From Verrucomicrobiota bacterium (GTDB lineage Bacteria > Verrucomicrobiota > Verrucomicrobiia > Opitutales > Coraliomargaritaceae): a stretch of DNA of 8,770 nt. Position 1 is the stretch's first letter, and every line of letters begins with the position of its first letter. Location: positions 1-8,770 of the forward strand of contig JAQCDT010000047.1 in the NCBI GenBank assembly GCA_027620575.1. Direction: 5' to 3'. Below the pieces are notes generated by a model. That model ran no database searches. It saw nothing but the letters and a program-made list of their open reading frames with translations, and was not told the DNA's origin. Positions 5,545-8,770 of the stretch are shown piece by piece. A program made the position numbers and the translations under genes.

Positions 5545-7047
5545 ATGAAACTCCTATTTTTAATCTTACCTCTTTCTCTTGTGACTTTGTCTAATCTATC
5601 TGCCACTTCCCAAACCACTGAAATCTACCAGACCGCACGCTCGGGTGATCGTCTGGCCACTGTCGATGCGATGAATGGCTTTGCCCAAACCGATGTCACT
5701 ATCACCTTGAATCCAGAGGAGCGTTTCCAAAGCATCGTGGGATTTGGTGGTGCCTTTACTGAGGCAGGTGCTCATTCGCTCAGTGAGTTGTCCGGTGATC
5801 AGCGTGCTCAGGTGCTTCAGGATTATTTCTCACCCGAAGGGGCTCATTTGTCTTTGACCCGTACCCATATTGCGAGCTGTGATTTTTCTCTCAAAAATTA
5901 CACCTATGCACCGGTACCTGGGGATGTTGAGCTGAAACATTTCAGCATTCAGCCCGATTACCCATTTCTTTTACCGATGATTCAAGATGCTTTGAAGGTC
6001 GAAGGGGCCGATTTTAAAATCATGGCTTCACCATGGACTTGCCCTCCGTGGATGAAAACCAATCAGCATTGGAATGGGGGCGAATTGAAAAAGGAATACT
6101 ATTCCGTGTTCGCTGATTATTTTGTTAAGTATATCGAGGCCTACAAAAAAGAAGGCGTAGAGATCTGGGGCTTGACTCCGACCAATGAGCCTTTGGGAAA
6201 TAATTCCAGTTGGGAATCCGTCCATTTCACAGCCGATGAGATGCGTGAGTTTATTGGTGAGCATCTTGGGCCGAAACTCGATGCAGCAGGCTTGGACATG
6301 AGTATCTGGGCTTTCGACCAAAATCGTGACCACGAGATGTTGCATTGGGCCGAAACAATTTATTCAGATGAAAAAGCCGCCTCGTATGTGGATGGTATGG
6401 CCGTTCATTGGTATCAAAGCACAATCGATGTCGGCGGTGAAAATCTAGACAAGCTCCATGCACAATTTCCTAATAAAGGGATCATCCACTCAGAAGGGTG
6501 TATCGACAATGTCGGCAATGATGAACCGATCGGGGCGATGCTCGAAGATGATTGGTATTGGCGTCCTGAAGCGACCGACTGGGGCTATATTTGGGCCTTA
6601 CCTGAAAATAAAAAGAATCATCCTAAATACCGTCCTTTCTACCGCTATGTACGAGACTTAATCCAAGGCTTCAATCACAACCTACAAGGATGGATCGATT
6701 GGAATCTCGTCCTCAATACCCGTGGTGGCCCGAACCATGCCTTTAATTTCTGTGGGGCACCGATCTTAGTGGATAGTGGTACAAATTCTGCGTACTACAC
6801 ACCTTTATACTATGCCATTGCCCACTTCAGTAAGTTTGTGCGTCCCAATGCCCAACGAATTGGATTCGACTTAAGCAAAGATTCGCCTCTATGGACCACC
6901 GCATTCATCAACCAAGATGGATCCATTGTCCTTGCCGTCTTCAATCCCGAAGAGTCAGCGACAAGCTTCACCGTCAAGACGAAAGGGCGTAAGAGTGTGA
7001 AAGTGGCGATTGCACCACAAGCTCTGCAAACCCTAGTCCTTCGCTAG
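5545..7047 (+). CDS. Secreted GH30 glucosylceramidase-type beta-glycosidase
   Basis: 500-residue retaining glycoside hydrolase of family 30. An N-terminal signal peptide (MKLLFLILPLSLVTLSNLSA, cleavage near 20-23) sends it across the inner membrane. Hallmarks close to human GBA are GFGGAFTEA (66-74), ASPWTCPPWMKTN (161-173), the acid/base E215 in TPTNEP, HWY (288-290), the nucleophile E317 in HSEG, and GWIDWNLVLNTRGGPNHAFNF (from 382, with W383 and D385). The C-terminal beta domain (about 435-500, ending TLVLR) completes the GH30 layout. Between nucleophile and GWIDWN there are about 65 residues, clearly more than in human GBA; the extra loop is rich in Trp and Tyr (DDWYWRP, DWGYIWA). Expected activity is on beta-glucosides, possibly glucosylceramide-like, beta-1,6-glucan or beta-xyloside substrates; sequence alone does not decide. 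The gene is convergent with slyD, 12 bp apart. Confidence 0.95.
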   Translation: MKLLFLILPLSLVTLSNLSATSQTTEIYQTARSGDRLATVDAMNGFAQTDVTITLNPEERFQSIVGFGGAFTEAGAHSLSELSGDQRAQVLQDYFSPEGAHLSLTRTHIASCDFSLKNYTYAPVPGDVELKHFSIQPDYPFLLPMIQDALKVEGADFKIMASPWTCPPWMKTNQHWNGGELKKEYYSVFADYFVKYIEAYKKEGVEIWGLTPTNEPLGNNSSWESVHFTADEMREFIGEHLGPKLDAAGLDMSIWAFDQNRDHEMLHWAETIYSDEKAASYVDGMAVHWYQSTIDVGGENLDKLHAQFPNKGIIHSEGCIDNVGNDEPIGAMLEDDWYWRPEATDWGYIWALPENKKNHPKYRPFYRYVRDLIQGFNHNLQGWIDWNLVLNTRGGPNHAFNFCGAPILVDSGTNSAYYTPLYYAIAHFSKFVRPNAQRIGFDLSKDSPLWTTAFINQDGSIVLAVFNPEESATSFTVKTKGRKSVKVAIAPQALQTLVLR

Positions 7048-7059
7048 GATTCAGCTATA

Positions 7060-7584
7060 TTAGCTACAGCCACAAGAGCCACCCTCTGAATTGTCGCCTC
7101 CGCCTCCGCAACAACCGCCGGATTGATGGATATGTCCATGGGCGAGTTCTTCTTCGCTCGCTTCACGGATCGCTTCTACCTTCACTGAGAAATTCAATGT
7201 TTGCCCAGCCAGTGGGTGATTCCCATCCACGGTGACCACATCATCAGCCACTTGAGTCACCACTACCGGTACCGGACCTTGCTCGGTACTTGCTTGAAAG
7301 CGCATACCCACTTCCAGTGCTTCCACTCCTTGAAAATGCTCTTTCGGCACTTCTTGAATCAGTGCAGGATTCACTGTCCCATAGGCTTGCTCGGGCTCAA
7401 TACTCACATCCAGTGCATCGCCAATCGATTTGTCTAAAAGTGCATTTTCAAGACCTGGGATGATATTTCTATGTCCGTGTAAGTAAGTTAAAGGATTCCC
7501 TTCTGAGGATTGATCAATGATGGTTCCTTCAGAATTTTTTAATGTGTACTGAATGGATACGACTGAGTTGTTGGCTATTTGCAT
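7060..7584 (-). CDS. slyD: SlyD-like FKBP peptidyl-prolyl isomerase
   Basis: 174-residue cytoplasmic prolyl isomerase/chaperone of the SlyD type. The FKBP core comes first (MQIANNSVVSIQYTLKNSEG, then PLTYLHGHRNIIPGLENALL at 31-50 and EPEQAYG at 63-69), followed by an insert-in-flap domain at about 70-125 (VPKEHF, TVDGNHPLAGQTLNF) and return to the core at 130-141. The C-terminal tail is rich in His, Cys and Gly (AHGHIHQSGGCCGGGG, then SCGCS) with H149, H151, H153, C158, C159, C171 and C173. This is the metal-binding tail that in E. coli SlyD binds nickel for hydrogenase maturation. I chose the ATG at 7584 because SlyD proteins begin at this strand; an in-frame GTG at 7608 would add eight residues without homology. 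The SUMF1-like gene ends 122 bp upstream on the same strand. Confidence 0.93.
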   Translation of the reverse strand: MQIANNSVVSIQYTLKNSEGTIIDQSSEGNPLTYLHGHRNIIPGLENALLDKSIGDALDVSIEPEQAYGTVNPALIQEVPKEHFQGVEALEVGMRFQASTEQGPVPVVVTQVADDVVTVDGNHPLAGQTLNFSVKVEAIREASEEELAHGHIHQSGGCCGGGGDNSEGGSCGCS

Positions 7585-7661
7585 AATAAGTAATGTATAT
7601 TTCTCCACTAAGAAAGATACTTACTCTAGGCTGTCAAAAAGAAAGTACAGGAAAGTCGGGC

Positions 7662-7696
7662 CGAGCCTCGGTTATCTTAGGCTCGAATTAGGCTCG
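7662..7696 (-). terminator. Possible terminator/alternative hairpin after SUMF1-like gene
   Basis: CGAGCCT (7662-7668) can pair with either of two copies of AGGCTCG (7679-7685 and 7690-7696), which lie in an 11-bp-offset direct repeat of TTAGGCTCGA. On the minus strand the stem is followed only by a weak ACTTTCC and, further on, CTTTCTTTTT. It lies 10 bp past the SUMF1-like stop, where a terminator is expected, but the T-run is poor. Confidence 0.4.
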
Positions 7697-7706
7697 ACCC
7701 ACTCGC

Positions 7707-8770
7707 TCAATCAAAGTCAACCACTCGGTAGAAACGGTTTTTTTCCGCTTGGGTATCCACAGGAGCGACATAAAATTCCGTACCACCACTGCCGTGAATC
7801 CCGCCTCCGATATTCACCCAGTTGGGCGTATCCAAACTGTTGGAATGTTGGATTTGGTAGATTCGACCCACGGTACTCTCCCAATGTAGATGGGCCGCAC
7901 CCTCCGTGATCGTCCATTGTACCTCAGGCATCGGCTCCACCGCAGGCACCGCACCCCGGGCAACCACTCGTAAACCTACGTTATTTTGACCATTTATCAT
8001 GCCAGATAAATAATATTCGTATGAACCACCAAAGTAGCTTGTTCTGAATACTTCAATTGCATTTAAGTTATCACTAAGACCACTACCGCCTAATTGATCC
8101 TCTCTGAAATTATAACAGGAAGCCAAAACTTTAAAATCATTGGGGTAAATAAAATTCGAATCAGCTCTAATTTCTTGGAAGTATTCACCGACATTACCAA
8201 ACATATCGTAGGTGCCATTCTGCTCACGGTCACTACTTCCTACCGCCCATGGGTAGTTTTGAAAATCTGAATTCCAGCCACCAGGGCCTTTAGGCGGTGT
8301 GATGATCTGTTCATTGCCCTCTGCATCATAATAGCGTATCAATTCCTCTGCATTTGCTCCAACAAACATAATATCCTTAGGAGATTCCCCATATTCACTT
8401 TCAAACCATTCTGGAGTTTTATTTTGAGTGAAAACATTGCCCGAGCCCGAGCCATCTGAATAAAAGCTGAAGCCTGAGCCATCCGGTTTCATGAAAGCGG
8501 CCTTATGCCATTCAGCAAAAGTGGGCAGGGTATAGACTGTGCCGAACTCTATGATGGCCGATGCTATATCGACATAATCATTGGGATCTAAAGTATCATC
8601 TGCGGGATTGGCATTGGGGATGAGCTTGTAGGTCCCTTGGTAGGGGTCCCCCGAGGTCAGCCAATTACAGAACTTGAAGCATTCGATGAGATTGATATTA
8701 GAGACCGGGGCGTGGACACCGAATTTCGGCTCATTGCCTTCTACAACATGACCAGAAATTTCCCCCTTCC
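7707..8770 (-). CDS. SUMF1/FGE-like domain protein, N-terminus beyond window
   Basis: The frame stays open to the window edge, so 353 C-terminal residues are visible and the Met at 8492 is internal. The first 272 residues are a formylglycine-generating-enzyme/sulfatase-modifying-factor fold: APVSNINLIECFKFCNWLTSG (from 20), YTLPTFAEWHKAAF (79-92), YDMFGNVGEYFQEI (187-200, in place of the usual GNVWEW), YFGGSYEYYLSG (245-256) and NNVGLRVVARG (262-272). Residues 280-353 form a separate beta-rich domain (VQWTITEGAAHLHWES, GRIYQIQHSNSL, NRFYRVVDFD), a style common at the C-terminus of exported verrucomicrobial proteins. The two active-site cysteines of true FGE, which follow GGS in the human enzyme, are absent, so formylglycine formation is unlikely. 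A binding or surface role is inference. A signal peptide would lie off-window. Confidence 0.88.
   Translation of the reverse strand, partial: KGEISGHVVEGNEPKFGVHAPVSNINLIECFKFCNWLTSGDPYQGTYKLIPNANPADDTLDPNDYVDIASAIIEFGTVYTLPTFAEWHKAAFMKPDGSGFSFYSDGSGSGNVFTQNKTPEWFESEYGESPKDIMFVGANAEELIRYYDAEGNEQIITPPKGPGGWNSDFQNYPWAVGSSDREQNGTYDMFGNVGEYFQEIRADSNFIYPNDFKVLASCYNFREDQLGGSGLSDNLNAIEVFRTSYFGGSYEYYLSGMINGQNNVGLRVVARGAVPAVEPMPEVQWTITEGAAHLHWESTVGRIYQIQHSNSLDTPNWVNIGGGIHGSGGTEFYVAPVDTQAEKNRFYRVVDFD

Noticed and set aside
6028..6345. 105-codon minus-strand frame inside the GH30 gene
   Set aside because: It lies opposite conserved GH30 motifs including the acid/base region, and its product is not protein-like.
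7032..7065. Small hairpins between GH30 and slyD (CCTAG/CTAGG and AGCTA/TAGCT)
   Set aside because: Stems are only 5 bp and no T-run follows on either strand, so a terminator cannot be supported although one is expected between convergent genes.
7585..7608. GTG start at 7608 that would lengthen SlyD by eight residues
   Set aside because: SlyD-family proteins start at the strand beginning MQIANNSVVS; the extra residues match nothing in the family.
7553..7909. 118-codon plus-strand frame crossing the slyD start and the SUMF1-like 3' end
   Set aside because: It overlaps two well-supported minus-strand genes and spans the hairpin between them; no motif seen.

Overview
The window looks like an ordinary chromosomal stretch from a free-living, heterotrophic bacterium, most likely of the Verrucomicrobiota (Opitutae-like). 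The grounds are inferential. There is a diverged formylglycine-generating-enzyme-like protein with a C-terminal beta-rich domain of a style common in that phylum, a secreted GH30 glycosidase, moderate GC by eye, and almost no Shine-Dalgarno sequences in front of the genes. No rRNA, tRNA, IS element, phage gene or CRISPR array was seen.

Layout. Bases 1-1621 (+): an ammonium channel (amtB, 5' end cut by the window edge) followed by its PII regulator (glnK), closed by a strong hairpin terminator at 1650-1687. Bases 1721-2791 (+): an M42-family metallo-aminopeptidase. Bases 2792-3330: an AT-rich gap of 539 bp. It holds a probable shared terminator, a candidate 55-residue minus-strand ORF, a perfect 14-bp inverted repeat and an 8-bp tandem repeat. 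Bases 3331-5440 (+): a seven-repeat beta-propeller protein without signal peptide or membrane segment, then a PPM1/LCMT-type SAM methyltransferase, 49 bp apart and possibly one transcript. Bases 5545-7047 (+): a secreted GH30 glucosylceramidase-type beta-glycosidase. Bases 7060-7584 (-): a SlyD-like FKBP prolyl isomerase with a His/Cys metal-binding tail, convergent with the GH30 gene. Bases 7707-8770 (-): the C-terminal 353 residues of the SUMF1/FGE-like protein, whose start lies beyond the window.

How the genes relate. Only amtB-glnK is a well-understood functional unit: PII binds and closes the ammonium channel when nitrogen is plentiful. The propeller/methyltransferase pair is the least explained part of the window. 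The peptidase, GH30 enzyme and SlyD are recognisable housekeeping or scavenging functions with no clear link to each other.

No convincing new biological system was found. The best leads are the small minus-strand ORF whose stop lies inside a two-way terminator, the propeller/methyltransferase pair, and a repeated TTGAC(A/T) placed 46-47 bp upstream of three start codons.
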